In this document: piece after piece, positions 16,276 to 25,297 of the stretch | How the letters are laid out: each line of letters begins with the position of its first letter | Numbering within the stretch: the first letter of the stretch is position 1 | Source of the DNA: Bacteroidota bacterium | GTDB taxonomy: Bacteria > Bacteroidota > Bacteroidia > Bacteroidales > CAIWKO01 | Direction: 5' to 3' | NCBI GenBank assembly: GCA_037133915.1 | Contig: JBAXND010000031.1 | Location: 1-48,038, forward strand | DNA length: 48,038 nt | Notes under the pieces: generated by a model | What the model was told of the DNA's origin: nothing | What the model saw: the letters and a program-made list of their open reading frames with translations, nothing else | Databases searched by the model: none | Translations under genes and position numbers: made by a program

Positions 16276-17235
16276 ATGATGAAACAGTACACGATACTCA
16301 ACGAAAAAGATACACGCTCCGGATTTGGTGAAGCATTGCATGAACTCGGAAAAATAAATCCCGATGTAGTGGCACTTGTGGCCGATCTTACCGGCTCGCT
16401 GAAAATGGACGCCTTTGCAAAGGATTTTCCCGAACGCTTCAAACAGGTTGGTATTGCTGAAGCGAACATGATTGGCATTGCCGCAGGACTGGCAATTGGT
16501 GGAAAAATTCCGTTTACCGGGACATTTGCAAATTTTTCTACAGGCCGTGTTTATGACCAGATACGGCAATCGGTGGCGTATTCGAACAAAAATGTAAAGA
16601 TTTGCGCATCGCATGCCGGCATTACTTTAGGCGAAGACGGCGCCACGCATCAGATTATGGAAGACATCGGACTGATGAAGATGCTGCCGAATATGACCGT
16701 TATCAACACCTGCGATTTTAATCAGACCAAAACTGCCACGCATGCCATTGCTGCTCATGTCGGTCCGGTTTACCTGCGTTTCGGACGGCCGAAAGTTCCT
16801 ACCTTCATTCCTGAAGACATGAAATTTGAGATTGGAAAAGCGCTGATGCTGAGCGAAGGTACCGATGTTTCAATTTTCGCTACCGGGCATCTGGTGTGGA
16901 AAGCCTTACAGGCCGCAGCTATACTGGAAGAGAAAGGCATCAGTGCCGAAGTCATCAACATACATACCATTAAACCGCTCGATGCTCAGGCCGTTATAGC
17001 TTCTGTGATGAAGACCGGCTGTGTTGTTACTGCCGAAGAACATATGATGAATGGTGGTTTGGGCGACAGTATTGCACAGCTGCTCGGACGCAAATTACCA
17101 ACCCCTCTTGAAATGGTAGCTGTGAACGATCATTTTGGCGAAAGCGGAACTCCTGATGAGCTGATGAAAAAGTTCGGACTCGAAGCATCAAACGTTGTGG
17201 ATGCCGCGCTCAAGGTGATTGGCAGGAAAAAATAA
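16276..17235 (+). CDS. transketolase, C-terminal subunit
   Basis: This 319-residue protein covers the pyrimidine-binding and C-terminal domains. It has 'DVVALVADLTGSLKM', 'RFKQVGIAEANMIGIAAGLA' (with the catalytic Glu of the thiamine site), 'ASHAGITLGEDGATHQ' and a C-terminal transketolase domain ending 'FGESGTPDELMKKFGL'. It forms the active enzyme with the subunit encoded at 13931-14776. It starts MMKQ at 16276; a start at the second ATG (16279) is possible. It is convergent with aroK, with only 7 bases between the stops. Confidence 0.95.
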   Translation: MMKQYTILNEKDTRSGFGEALHELGKINPDVVALVADLTGSLKMDAFAKDFPERFKQVGIAEANMIGIAAGLAIGGKIPFTGTFANFSTGRVYDQIRQSVAYSNKNVKICASHAGITLGEDGATHQIMEDIGLMKMLPNMTVINTCDFNQTKTATHAIAAHVGPVYLRFGRPKVPTFIPEDMKFEIGKALMLSEGTDVSIFATGHLVWKALQAAAILEEKGISAEVINIHTIKPLDAQAVIASVMKTGCVVTAEEHMMNGGLGDSIAQLLGRKLPTPLEMVAVNDHFGESGTPDELMKKFGLEASNVVDAALKVIGRKK

Positions 17236-17242
17236 TTTTCAA

Positions 17243-17749
17243 TCAACCGAAATGTTTGAGCATTCCGATTACCAGTTCGGGTGAAATGCTCAATGCGCCT
17301 GCAACAATCTGTGCTTTCAGATAATACTTTTCACGACGATTTAATTCCTTTGTGATGTAGGCGAGCAGCACATCACCCTCTTTGCCTTCGAGTAAGGGGC
17401 GGCGTGCTCCTGAAGTTGCAAGCCGGCTGTAGAGAGCTTCAGGTGTAAGCTGCATATAAATGGAGATGCCCAGTTCATTAATCTTTTCAATATTCCCCGA
17501 AAAACAGGGCAAACCGCCACCCGTGGCGTACACTATATCATCATGAAGCCCGAATTCCTCCAAAAGTAGTTGTTCTTCATCCCTGAACTTTTGTTGCCCG
17601 AGTGAACTGAATATCTCCGTAATAGTAAGCCCCAGTTTCTGCTCAATCAGTTTATCGGTATCGGCAAAGCGGTATCCCAGCTTTTTCGCAAGCTTGCGCC
17701 CAAAGGTGGTCTTGCCGCTTCCCATAAAGCCTATGATAAATATCCGCAT
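17243..17749 (-). CDS. aroK: shikimate kinase
   Basis: This 168-residue protein carries the shikimate kinase motifs in order: Walker A 'GFMGSGKTT' (7-15), 'DTDKLIE' at 31-37, 'FRDEEQLLLEEF' with the shikimate-binding Arg, 'ATGGGLP' (about 75-81) and 'SGARRPLLEG' in the lid region. It phosphorylates shikimate on the 3-hydroxyl in aromatic amino-acid synthesis. Length is normal. No other pathway genes lie nearby, so it is regulated alone. Confidence 0.95.
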   Translation of the reverse strand: MRIFIIGFMGSGKTTFGRKLAKKLGYRFADTDKLIEQKLGLTITEIFSSLGQQKFRDEEQLLLEEFGLHDDIVYATGGGLPCFSGNIEKINELGISIYMQLTPEALYSRLATSGARRPLLEGKEGDVLLAYITKELNRREKYYLKAQIVAGALSISPELVIGMLKHFG

Positions 17750-17853
17750 GAACGCATGTTATTTGGATTCGAAAATAGGCAAATATCGGCAGACAATGGG
17801 AACGCATTTTAGTTTAACAACGAATATTAACGTTAATTAACGCAAAAATGACA

Positions 17854-17886
17854 TTGAATATGGTGTTACTGAAATTATTACTTTTG
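17854..17886 (+). promoter_or_regulatory. probable promoter of the glycan locus (-33 TTG, -7 TACTTTTG)
   Basis: TTG at 17854-17856 and TACTTTTG at 17879-17886 are separated by 22 bases, close to the Bacteroidota norm. The first gene starts at 17955, leaving an untranslated leader of about 60 bases. It is the best promoter candidate for the glycan locus. Confidence 0.5.
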
Positions 17887-17954
17887 AGCAAGCTGTGAGA
17901 CCGGACTTTTTTCTGCTCTTTTTCAGGAAATGATGAAATAATATTATTGTTTTC

Positions 17955-18890
17955 ATGAGAATATTTTTAATTAAATTCATTCTCTTTTTACTTCTGCTGA
18001 TGATGACTTTGGCTGCTGTTTTGGGCTATCTTGCCTTCAGCGATGGCACATTATCTGCATCAACGGAAGCTACAGAATCAGCCTTGCTTTCCATTCCGCA
18101 AAATACGGATGCCGGTTTACTTATTGCAGGCTCTTCACATGGGCGCATGCTCTCAAGAGGCGTGAACCATTGTATGTTAGAAAATGTTACCGGTGTCAAG
18201 GTTGTAAATATTTCTAAATCGGCGGCAGGCATAGTTCCCGAATACGAATTTCTGAAATACTATTATAAAAAGGGCAATACCGCTAAAGTGATATTCTACT
18301 TTATCGATGGCTTCGTGTTTTTCTCCCCTAAATGGAACGAAGGTTTGTATTGTTATGCCGATGAGCCATTCAGACTTGACTTCTTTTTGCAGCTTCTTCC
18401 TTCGGGCACTGAGCGTGACGTTATTCTCAATTATATTGAATCAAAATACCAGAACGACTGGCTTACTTACAATGCGTCGCGTGTTCCTGATCAGAGCGGC
18501 CGGCTTGAGCGAGCCGATACAGCAGCAATCCGCAAACGCTTAGATGCTGATTATCTCGATGGACTTGATATGAATACAGCCGCAACGTATTCCAAAAAAC
18601 TCGATGCACTCATTGAGCTGGCACAACGTCATGAATCGAGCCTTGTATTTATTATTTCGCCATCCTTGCTTACCCATGATCCCGGTCTTGATTTTGTGAG
18701 AAAGACAATGTTAGAGAAAAAGAAAAAATACGGCGTGCAGTTTTATGATTTGTCGGAAAGTTATAAAAATCCGCGATTGTTTTATAATCATGACCATTTG
18801 AATGTGGCAGGTGTTTTCATGTATTCAAAATATTTTATGCTGCCGGTGCTTGATTCCTTGCTGCAAAGGCATTCTGATAATTTGCATTGA
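17955..18890 (+). CDS. membrane-anchored SGNH/AlgJ-like protein
   Basis: This 311-residue protein has one N-terminal membrane helix (about 5-27) and a periplasmic domain. The block 'GLLIAGSSHGR' (56-64) looks like SGNH block I, with Ser61 as candidate nucleophile. A C-terminal 'YNHDHLNVAGVFMYS' looks like the SGNH acid/His block. Such domains act as O-acetyl esterases or transferases on polysaccharides. In block V the residue three before the His is Asn278, not Asp, so activity is uncertain. As the first gene of the glycan locus it may modify the exported polymer. I am sure of the anchored layout, less so of the fold. Confidence 0.62.
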   Translation: MRIFLIKFILFLLLLMMTLAAVLGYLAFSDGTLSASTEATESALLSIPQNTDAGLLIAGSSHGRMLSRGVNHCMLENVTGVKVVNISKSAAGIVPEYEFLKYYYKKGNTAKVIFYFIDGFVFFSPKWNEGLYCYADEPFRLDFFLQLLPSGTERDVILNYIESKYQNDWLTYNASRVPDQSGRLERADTAAIRKRLDADYLDGLDMNTAATYSKKLDALIELAQRHESSLVFIISPSLLTHDPGLDFVRKTMLEKKKKYGVQFYDLSESYKNPRLFYNHDHLNVAGVFMYSKYFMLPVLDSLLQRHSDNLH

Positions 18891-18941
18891 GTCTGTTCGC
18901 ATAAAAAGGGTGCCGCAGGATGATTTTAATGAGCGTTTGTT

Positions 18942-18949
18942 TATTTTTG
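18942..18949 (+). promoter_or_regulatory. possible internal -7 element in the glycan locus
   Basis: TATTTTTG matches TAnnTTTG and lies 29 bases before the ATG at 18979. It would give a second start point for the polymerase-like and downstream genes. Confidence 0.3.
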
Positions 18950-18978
18950 CACAGATAATTGACTCCATACAATAATCT

Positions 18979-20265
18979 ATGAATTTAATAAAGGACCCGC
19001 GACAGGGTGCAGGGAAAGTACTTGGTGTTATCAGAGCCTTCATCCGTGAGCATGTAATGCTGGTAGCCATGCTTCTCATTACTTCTCTGATCTGCATCGG
19101 TCTGATTTATTATACCGGATTGACTTACATGCCGGATATGTTGCTCTATTCCGGCTCACTGGTCATCTTTTATTTTTTATTCGCCAATCTGGCAAAACGC
19201 ACATCAGGCAAACTTGATAAAATTCTGAATATTCGTTTCACCAAGAGCGAGAAGACCGTTACCTGGCTTTCCTTCGGGTTTTTAGGTGCCGGAGTGGTCT
19301 TCATCATTTATCATCTGATTTATCTTAAAAATATTCCCGTCTGGACAGCCTATAATTCACTCGATTATTATGGTATCGCACTGATTCGTCAGGGTATTAC
19401 CGAACATCACAACAGTTTTATCCATTATACAAGTTCATTTCTGCTGAAGGCGATTCTGCCTTTTCTTGTTCTGTTTTTCTTTATCAAGAAACGATGGTTG
19501 TTCTGGATATTACTCCCGATTGCAATTTTTTATGCGATGGCCATGATGCAGAAAGGGCTGGTTGTTTCACAGGTGCTTCCGTTGATTGTTTTTCTGTTTA
19601 TCAAACGCAGATATATCCTTTCAGGGGTTTTTATTCTGGTGGCTGTTGCCGGTGTACTGGCGCTGATTGTCAATGCAAGCCCCAATCTCCGGGCATCGGA
19701 AGAAGATATTTCAGCCTATATGGCAGCCCACCGCCGTGCCTATGTGCCTCAGAAAACAAAAGTTGCGATTACAGAAAGCATGGCTTCTACTTCGAATGCA
19801 CTGTTTGAACGAATCGTTTTTACAACCGGTCGCGATGTGGGGCGCTGGTTTACACTTATTCCATCACAGCTCCCTTACGCTAATGGTTGTGGTTACCGCT
19901 TTCTTGCGCCTGTTTTAGGATGCGATTCAAAAGACTATGAATACGACAGGGTTATCTGGGATAACCTGTATATCGTGGAATATAATGAAGGCCTTCGCGG
20001 GACTGTTACCAGCGCGTATTTCATGTATGATTATGCCAATTTCGGGAAAGCCGGACTTGTACTAGCCGGTTTTCTGCTGGCGTTTGTGTTTGTGTTACTG
20101 AAGATTGTTTTTGAAGGTCATGCGCAATGGCTGGCCTCTCTGAATATTTTATATACGCTTTGGCTGAGCAATGTGGCTTTATATTCTCTGTTGTTGTCAG
20201 GTGGTTGGGTACTTACTATACTTTTGTTCTGGCTGTTCAGGCCCGCACTAGAAACTGGGAAATGA
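18979..20265 (+). CDS. polytopic membrane protein, probable O-antigen/polysaccharide polymerase (Wzy-like)
   Basis: This 428-residue protein has about ten hydrophobic segments. A large polar loop (about residues 230-345), rich in Arg and Tyr, lies between membrane segments. That layout fits Wzy-type polymerases, which have little sequence conservation. It sits between the SGNH-like gene and the flippase gene, ending one base before the flippase ATG, so it is cotranscribed with it. No catalytic motif can be shown by eye. An alternative is a general O-antigen ligase or a transporter of unknown type. Confidence 0.65.
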   Translation: MNLIKDPRQGAGKVLGVIRAFIREHVMLVAMLLITSLICIGLIYYTGLTYMPDMLLYSGSLVIFYFLFANLAKRTSGKLDKILNIRFTKSEKTVTWLSFGFLGAGVVFIIYHLIYLKNIPVWTAYNSLDYYGIALIRQGITEHHNSFIHYTSSFLLKAILPFLVLFFFIKKRWLFWILLPIAIFYAMAMMQKGLVVSQVLPLIVFLFIKRRYILSGVFILVAVAGVLALIVNASPNLRASEEDISAYMAAHRRAYVPQKTKVAITESMASTSNALFERIVFTTGRDVGRWFTLIPSQLPYANGCGYRFLAPVLGCDSKDYEYDRVIWDNLYIVEYNEGLRGTVTSAYFMYDYANFGKAGLVLAGFLLAFVFVLLKIVFEGHAQWLASLNILYTLWLSNVALYSLLLSGGWVLTILLFWLFRPALETGK

Positions 20266-20266
20266 A

Positions 20267-21538
20267 ATGATAAAACGCATCTGGAACGATAAATTTTCGC
20301 GCAATGTTCTCACCCTCATGACAGGTACCGTTATTTCTCAGGCCATCCCTATTGCTATATCTCCCATTCTTACGCGTATTTATACTCCGGAAGATTTCGG
20401 TCTGTTTGCATTATTTTTTAGTGTTACGTCTATTCTGAGTATTGTTATATCTGCCAGATACGAGATGACAATCATTCTCCCCGAAGATGATAAAGATGCC
20501 GTTAATATTTTGTTTCTCTCCCTCGTTATTACTACAGCGGTAAGTATTGTAACACTGATACTTGTTTTGCTTTTTTCTGATGTTTTTGCCCTTTGGCTCC
20601 ATGAACCCAAGATAGCCGGTTGGCTTATTTTCATCCCTCTGTCTGTTTTTATGATAGGCATTTATCAGGCATTATCATACTGGCTGAACCGTAAAAGCCG
20701 CTATACTGCGCTTTCAGGGACGCGCATAACACGTTCTGTCGGGGCAAGTTTAGCCAGCCTCGGTTTAGGTTTTACTTCTTTGAAACCGGGCGGACTCATA
20801 CTCGGCGATACTATCGGGCAATCCATAACTTCCGGTTATGTGGCATGGGATTTCTGGCGCAACGACCGTCATCTGGTACATTCAATTACAAGGGCAAATA
20901 CGCTCAGGTTGGCAAAGAGATATCAGCATTTTCCAAAATTCAACATGTTCTCAGGCCTGCTTGAAAAAGGCTCCGGTCAGGTTCCAATGCTGCTTATCAC
21001 CTCTTTTTGGGGGCTGGCGGTTTCGGGTTTGTTCTCGCTCTCAATGCGGGTAATCAGTGTGCCGGGAAGTGTGATAGCGCGCGCTATTGGCGATGTGTTC
21101 AGGCAGCAGGCTAACGAAGAGTTTCTTGAAAAAGGGAACTGTCGCCGCTCATTCCGCAAGATGACCATTCTGCTTTCTGGACTTGGCATTGTGCCCTTTT
21201 CGGCGCTTTTTATTTTTGCTACTCCGATATTCAAATTTGCATTTGGCTCTGAATGGGCTGTGGCAGGCGATTATGCACGCATCATGACCATCATGTTCTT
21301 TCTGCAATTTATTGTGAGCCCGCTCAGCAATATGTTCCTGATAGCCGAAAAACAAAAAATTGACCTGATGATACAGGCCATATTGTTTACTTTTGTGTGT
21401 GCGGCCTTTCTTGCCGGATATAATATTTTTCATAATCCGGTGATTGCCGTGATACTTTTTACTGCTGTTTACAGCATCAAATATTGTGTGGAGTTTTACC
21501 TGTCGTACAGGTTCAGCTTCGGAAAAAAGACTGTTTAA
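20267..21538 (+). CDS. Wzx-type lipid-linked oligosaccharide flippase
   Basis: This 423-residue protein has about twelve membrane segments with the flippase opening 'NVLTLMTGTVISQAIPIAISPILTRIYTPEDFGLFALF'. The phrase 'PILTRIYTPEDFGLFALF' is a well-known signature of the Wzx/polysaccharide-transporter branch of the MOP superfamily. These proteins move undecaprenyl-diphosphate-linked repeat units across the inner membrane. Its ATG is one base after the previous stop, and it ends 4 bases before the amidotransferase gene, so the genes are tightly packed. Substrate is presumably the repeat unit built by this locus. Confidence 0.92.
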   Translation: MIKRIWNDKFSRNVLTLMTGTVISQAIPIAISPILTRIYTPEDFGLFALFFSVTSILSIVISARYEMTIILPEDDKDAVNILFLSLVITTAVSIVTLILVLLFSDVFALWLHEPKIAGWLIFIPLSVFMIGIYQALSYWLNRKSRYTALSGTRITRSVGASLASLGLGFTSLKPGGLILGDTIGQSITSGYVAWDFWRNDRHLVHSITRANTLRLAKRYQHFPKFNMFSGLLEKGSGQVPMLLITSFWGLAVSGLFSLSMRVISVPGSVIARAIGDVFRQQANEEFLEKGNCRRSFRKMTILLSGLGIVPFSALFIFATPIFKFAFGSEWAVAGDYARIMTIMFFLQFIVSPLSNMFLIAEKQKIDLMIQAILFTFVCAAFLAGYNIFHNPVIAVILFTAVYSIKYCVEFYLSYRFSFGKKTV

Positions 21539-21542
21539 TTCA

Positions 21543-22664
21543 ATGGAACAAAACTCTGAATACCGCATCTGCACTCGCTGCATCATGGATACAAGCGATC
21601 CGTGGATTACATTCGACGAACAGGGCGTTTGCAATCACTGCCGTGAATACGATAAAATCGTTGATAATTATCTTTTTGTTAAAAACGATGGCGAAAAGCG
21701 CCTGCAGGAGATTGCCGACGAGATAAACCGCACTTCAAAAGGCAATAAATTTAACTGCATCGTTGGCCTGAGCGGTGGTGTTGACAGCTCCTACCTTACC
21801 TACAAAGCAGTGCAACTAGGGTTGAGACCGCTGGTAGTGCATGTTGATTGTGGCTGGAATTCTGAGATTGCAGTGAAGAACATTGAAAATATCTGTAAAG
21901 CTCTTAATCTCGACCTATTTACGCATGTAGTGAACTGGGAAGAGATGAAGGACTTACAGCGCTCGTTTTTTCTTGCAAATGTTGCCAATCAGGACATTCC
22001 TCAGGATCATGCGATATTCTCAGGGCTTTACCACTATGCTCTCAAGAATAATATCAAGTACGTTCTTAATGGCAGTAATTTCGCTTCCGAATCGGTATTA
22101 CCGAGAGCTTGGGGCTACAATGCCCTTGATTATAGGCACATCCGCGGAATTCAGAAGAAATTTGGAAAAATTAAACTGAAGACCTATCCGCATCTTACGT
22201 TTTTCAGACGTTATATCTACTTCTCATTTATCAGACGCATCAATATTGTGCGTGTACTGAACTATATTCATTACGACAGGGAAGAGGCAATCAAAACTAT
22301 GGAGAAGGAACTCGGATGGCGTTACTATGGCGGAAAACACCACGAGTCTCGTTTCACGAAATTTTTTCAGGCTTACTACCTTCCGGTTAAATTCGGTTAT
22401 GATAAACGCAGAGCTCACTACTCAAGTTTGATACTTGCAGGTCAGGAAAATCGGGAATCGGCTCTTGCTGCGATGAATGAGAAATCATACAAAGACAATG
22501 AAATTGGCGAAGACCTTGATTATATCGCTAAAAAACTCGACTGGACTCCCGAAGAGTTCAATGCAATCATACATCAGCCTAATAAAACCTATAAAGATTA
22601 TCCTTCCAATGAATGGATCTTCAACCTCGGTTTTAAAATACGGAAGAAGCTGTTTGGTAAATAG
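21543..22664 (+). CDS. N-acetyl sugar amidotransferase (WbpG/PseA-like)
   Basis: This 373-residue protein begins with a four-Cys cluster, 'CTRCIMDTSDPW' and 'GVCNHC', probably a metal site. A PP-loop ATP-pyrophosphatase motif, SGGVDSS, is at 77-83. This is the WbpG/PseA family, which converts an N-acetyl group on an activated sugar to an acetamidino group using ATP and ammonia. The ammonia comes from a HisH/HisF-type glutaminase pair, and those two genes follow directly (22737 and 23356). The start at 21543 avoids overlap with the flippase gene; the frame extends to 21486. Start and call are well supported. Confidence 0.92.
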   Translation: MEQNSEYRICTRCIMDTSDPWITFDEQGVCNHCREYDKIVDNYLFVKNDGEKRLQEIADEINRTSKGNKFNCIVGLSGGVDSSYLTYKAVQLGLRPLVVHVDCGWNSEIAVKNIENICKALNLDLFTHVVNWEEMKDLQRSFFLANVANQDIPQDHAIFSGLYHYALKNNIKYVLNGSNFASESVLPRAWGYNALDYRHIRGIQKKFGKIKLKTYPHLTFFRRYIYFSFIRRINIVRVLNYIHYDREEAIKTMEKELGWRYYGGKHHESRFTKFFQAYYLPVKFGYDKRRAHYSSLILAGQENRESALAAMNEKSYKDNEIGEDLDYIAKKLDWTPEEFNAIIHQPNKTYKDYPSNEWIFNLGFKIRKKLFGK

Positions 22665-22710
22665 GATGCTTTTCTGCTCTCCGTTTCACCTATAATTTGC
22701 GGAATTTAGT

Positions 22711-22718
22711 TAGTTTTG
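22711..22718 (+). promoter_or_regulatory. possible internal -7 element before hisH
   Basis: TAGTTTTG matches TAnnTTTG and lies 18 bases before the ATG at 22737. The intergenic gap here is 72 bases, longer than elsewhere in this part of the locus. Confidence 0.35.
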
Positions 22719-22736
22719 CCGATTATTACTACAACC

Positions 22737-23354
22737 ATGATTGTTATCGTAGATTACGGAATGGGTAATCTTGGCTCTATCGCCAATATGATTCATAAAC
22801 TTGGATGCAAAAGTCTTATTACCGCTGATCCACAGGCGATAATGAGTGCGGATAAGCTGATTTTGCCCGGAGTAGGTGCCTTCGACCACGGTATGAACAA
22901 CCTGCATCAGAAAGGCCTTGCAGCGGCCCTCAATACCCGTGTTGTAGAACAAAAGACTCCTATACTCGGAATTTGTCTTGGCATGCAACTGATGGGTAAA
23001 AGCAGCGAAGAAGGTATTGAAAAAGGACTTGGGTGGATTGATGGAGGCTGCATCAAATTCAGTTTCAGTGGTGATGATATGAAGCTGCGCATACCGCATA
23101 TGGGCTGGAATACTGTGAATATCAAGAAAGAGAATCCATTGCTCGACAACGAACTGGAAGATACACGTTATTATTTCGTGCATTCATACCATATGCAGTG
23201 CAATGACCCTGCTCAGGTACTTGCAACAGCCGTTTATGGATATGAATTTCCCTGTGTTGTCTGGAAAGATAATATTTATGGCGCACAATTCCATCCGGAA
23301 AAAAGTCATAAGTTCGGCATGCGTTTGCTTACTCATTTTATTGAAAACTGCTGA
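22737..23354 (+). CDS. hisH: HisH-type glutaminase subunit for sugar amidotransfer
   Basis: This 205-residue class I glutaminase begins MIVIVDYGMGNLGSI. The nucleophile Cys80 lies in 'GICLGMQLMG', and the His/Glu of the triad are His186 and Glu188 in 'QFHPEKS'. The triad is complete, so it should release ammonia from glutamine. In histidine synthesis HisH works with HisF, but no other his genes are present, and the next gene is an altered HisF. Together with the amidotransferase just upstream this matches the HisH2-HisF2-WbpG trio of Pseudomonas O-antigen loci. It is called hisH as family member, not as histidine-pathway enzyme. Confidence 0.9.
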   Translation: MIVIVDYGMGNLGSIANMIHKLGCKSLITADPQAIMSADKLILPGVGAFDHGMNNLHQKGLAAALNTRVVEQKTPILGICLGMQLMGKSSEEGIEKGLGWIDGGCIKFSFSGDDMKLRIPHMGWNTVNIKKENPLLDNELEDTRYYFVHSYHMQCNDPAQVLATAVYGYEFPCVVWKDNIYGAQFHPEKSHKFGMRLLTHFIENC

Positions 23355-23355
23355 T

Positions 23356-24120
23356 ATGATACAGATACGCGTCATCCCGGCATTGCTGCTGCAAGACAGC
23401 GGCCTCGTAAAAACCCTGAAATTTAAAAAGCCCGTTTATGTGGGCGATCCTATAAATGCTGTCCGCATCTTCAATGAGAAAGAAGTTGATGAAATAGTGT
23501 TTCTGGATATCAGCCGCACTAAAGCCAAAAAGCCGATTCAGTTTAGCCTGATTGAAAAGATTGCTAACGAATGTTTCATGCCTTTCTGCTATGGTGGCGG
23601 CATTCGAAGCATTGAAGATATCAGGACACTGTTTAAACTCGGGCTCGAAAAAGCTGCGATTAACTCTTATGCGGTCGAAAGGCCTGAATTCATTACCGAA
23701 GCAGCTGATAAATTCGGAAGTCAGAGCATAGTGGTTTCCATTGATGTAAAGAAGAACCTCTTCGGAAAATACAATGTTTATACTCAATGTGGCGATCATA
23801 ATACAGGCAAGAACCCTGTGGAATGGGCAAAAGAAGTGGAACGGCTGGGGGCAGGAGAAATTTTCATTAATTCAATTGACCGGGAAGGCACCATGGAAGG
23901 CTATGATATTGAACTGATACGTGCAGTTTCCGAAGCAGTTGGTATTCCTGTGATTGCCTGTGGTGGTGCAGGAACGCTGGAGCACCTTGCAGAAGCAATA
24001 AATAATACAAAAGCATCGGCTGTGGCCGCCGGAAGTATGTTCGTGTTCCACAAACGCCGTAATGCGGTGCTGATTAATTATCCCGAACGAAAAGAACTGA
24101 AAACATTATTTAATAAATAG
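23356..24120 (+). CDS. hisF: HisF-like ammonia-channel subunit, degenerate cyclase site
   Basis: This 254-residue (beta-alpha)8 barrel protein matches HisF along its length: '[14 protein letters not shown]', '[36 protein letters not shown]'. In HisF the sequence around the catalytic Asp11 is IIxCLDVxDGR. Here it is [11 protein letters not shown]: Asp11 is Leu11 and Cys9 is Ala9. The second catalytic Asp (Asp130 in Thermotoga) is kept (Asp133 in 'VVSIDVKK'). Loss of Asp11 should abolish imidazole-glycerol-phosphate synthesis, leaving the barrel as a docking partner and ammonia duct for the WbpG-like enzyme. It starts one base after the hisH stop. A frame reaching back to 23203 overlaps hisH and is discarded. 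Confidence 0.92.
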   Translation: MIQIRVIPALLLQDSGLVKTLKFKKPVYVGDPINAVRIFNEKEVDEIVFLDISRTKAKKPIQFSLIEKIANECFMPFCYGGGIRSIEDIRTLFKLGLEKAAINSYAVERPEFITEAADKFGSQSIVVSIDVKKNLFGKYNVYTQCGDHNTGKNPVEWAKEVERLGAGEIFINSIDREGTMEGYDIELIRAVSEAVGIPVIACGGAGTLEHLAEAINNTKASAVAAGSMFVFHKRRNAVLINYPERKELKTLFNK

Positions 24121-24165
24121 CATCAACCTTATATCATCAGGCATCACTCATAATTCACGTCCTAA

Positions 24166-25296
24166 ATGTCAACTCCGCTTTTATCAAAATCTGTTTGCCA
24201 CATGACCTCAGCCCACACGGCCCGGGATGTGAGGATTTTTATGAAAGAATGCCGTTCACTGGCTGCTGCCGGTTTTGACGTGATGTATATCGTTCCGGGG
24301 GCTGAAACATGCATGGTGGATAATGTCCGCATCATTGGTGTCGATGTAAAAAAAGGAAGCCGCCTGAAGCGAATGCTGTTTACCACGCGCAAGGTATATA
24401 AAACCGCTAAAAGTTCGGGCGCCGGGATATTTCATTTCCATGATCCTGAATTGATGATTGCAGGGCTGCTGCTGAAATGGTCCGGTAAAAAAGTGATTTA
24501 TGATGTTCATGAAGATATTGTCAAGCAGATTCTCAGTAAGGAATATATCAATAAAGGTTTCAGAAAGATTGTCGCATATGTAATCAGGAATACTGAACGC
24601 TTCATTGCGCGTCGTATGGATTATTGCCTTACCGCTACCGAGTCGATAAGGCTCAAATTCGTGAACCTGAAAGCAAAAACTGAAGCGATTTTCAACTATC
24701 CGCTTCCCGAAGAATTGCCCGGTGAAATTGTTTGGGCGAACCGTAAACAGCAGGTTTGTTATACGGGTGTAATCACCTCACAGCGTGGTCTCAACACGGT
24801 GCTTTCTGCATTTGAAGAAGATGCGTTGAAAGATATTAAACTGAATTTGGCGGGCGACGCTTCTCCAGAGACGTTCCTTGATGAGCTGAAAGCTTCGTCC
24901 GGATGGAAAAATGTGAATTTTCACGGGCTGGTTGGCCGTAAAGAAATGTATAGTATTCTTTCAGATTCACGGGCCGGACTGGTTCCTTTTATGCCGGAGC
25001 CGAATCACATTGAAGCGCTGCCCAATAAAATATTTGAATACATGTCGGCAGGATTGCCGGTGATTGCTTCTGATTTTCCGATGTGGAAGGAACTGATTGA
25101 AGGAAACGGTGTTGGCATTTGTGTTGAGCCTGGGAGGACCGACCTGCTTGCGAAAGCTATTAATGAACTTTGCAATGATGATGAAAAGGCACGACAGATG
25201 GGCGATAAAGGACGCCGACTGGTGCTCGAAAAATATAATTGGCGCTCGGAAGAAATCAAACTCGTGCAGATTTATAGCGATTTATTAGAATTGTAA
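24166..25296 (+). CDS. glycosyltransferase family 4-like protein
   Basis: This 376-residue protein has the GT-B layout. The N-terminal domain has 'FHFHDPELMIAGLLLKWSGKKVIYDVHED'. The C-terminal domain has 'VCYTGVITSQRGLNTVLSAF', 'VNFHGLVGRKEMYSILSDSRAGLVPF' and the donor-binding 'EALPNKIFEYMSAGLPVIASDFPMW'. It adds a sugar from a nucleotide donor to a lipid-linked acceptor on the cytoplasmic face of the membrane. Donor and linkage cannot be told from sequence alone. It lies 45 bases after hisF and ends one base before the GT2 gene. Confidence 0.9.
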   Translation: MSTPLLSKSVCHMTSAHTARDVRIFMKECRSLAAAGFDVMYIVPGAETCMVDNVRIIGVDVKKGSRLKRMLFTTRKVYKTAKSSGAGIFHFHDPELMIAGLLLKWSGKKVIYDVHEDIVKQILSKEYINKGFRKIVAYVIRNTERFIARRMDYCLTATESIRLKFVNLKAKTEAIFNYPLPEELPGEIVWANRKQQVCYTGVITSQRGLNTVLSAFEEDALKDIKLNLAGDASPETFLDELKASSGWKNVNFHGLVGRKEMYSILSDSRAGLVPFMPEPNHIEALPNKIFEYMSAGLPVIASDFPMWKELIEGNGVGICVEPGRTDLLAKAINELCNDDEKARQMGDKGRRLVLEKYNWRSEEIKLVQIYSDLLEL

Positions 25297-25297
25297 T

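Noticed and set aside
22737..24120. histidine biosynthesis genes
   Set aside because: HisH and HisF stand alone without other his genes, follow a WbpG-like amidotransferase, and HisF has lost Asp11. A glycan role is much more likely.
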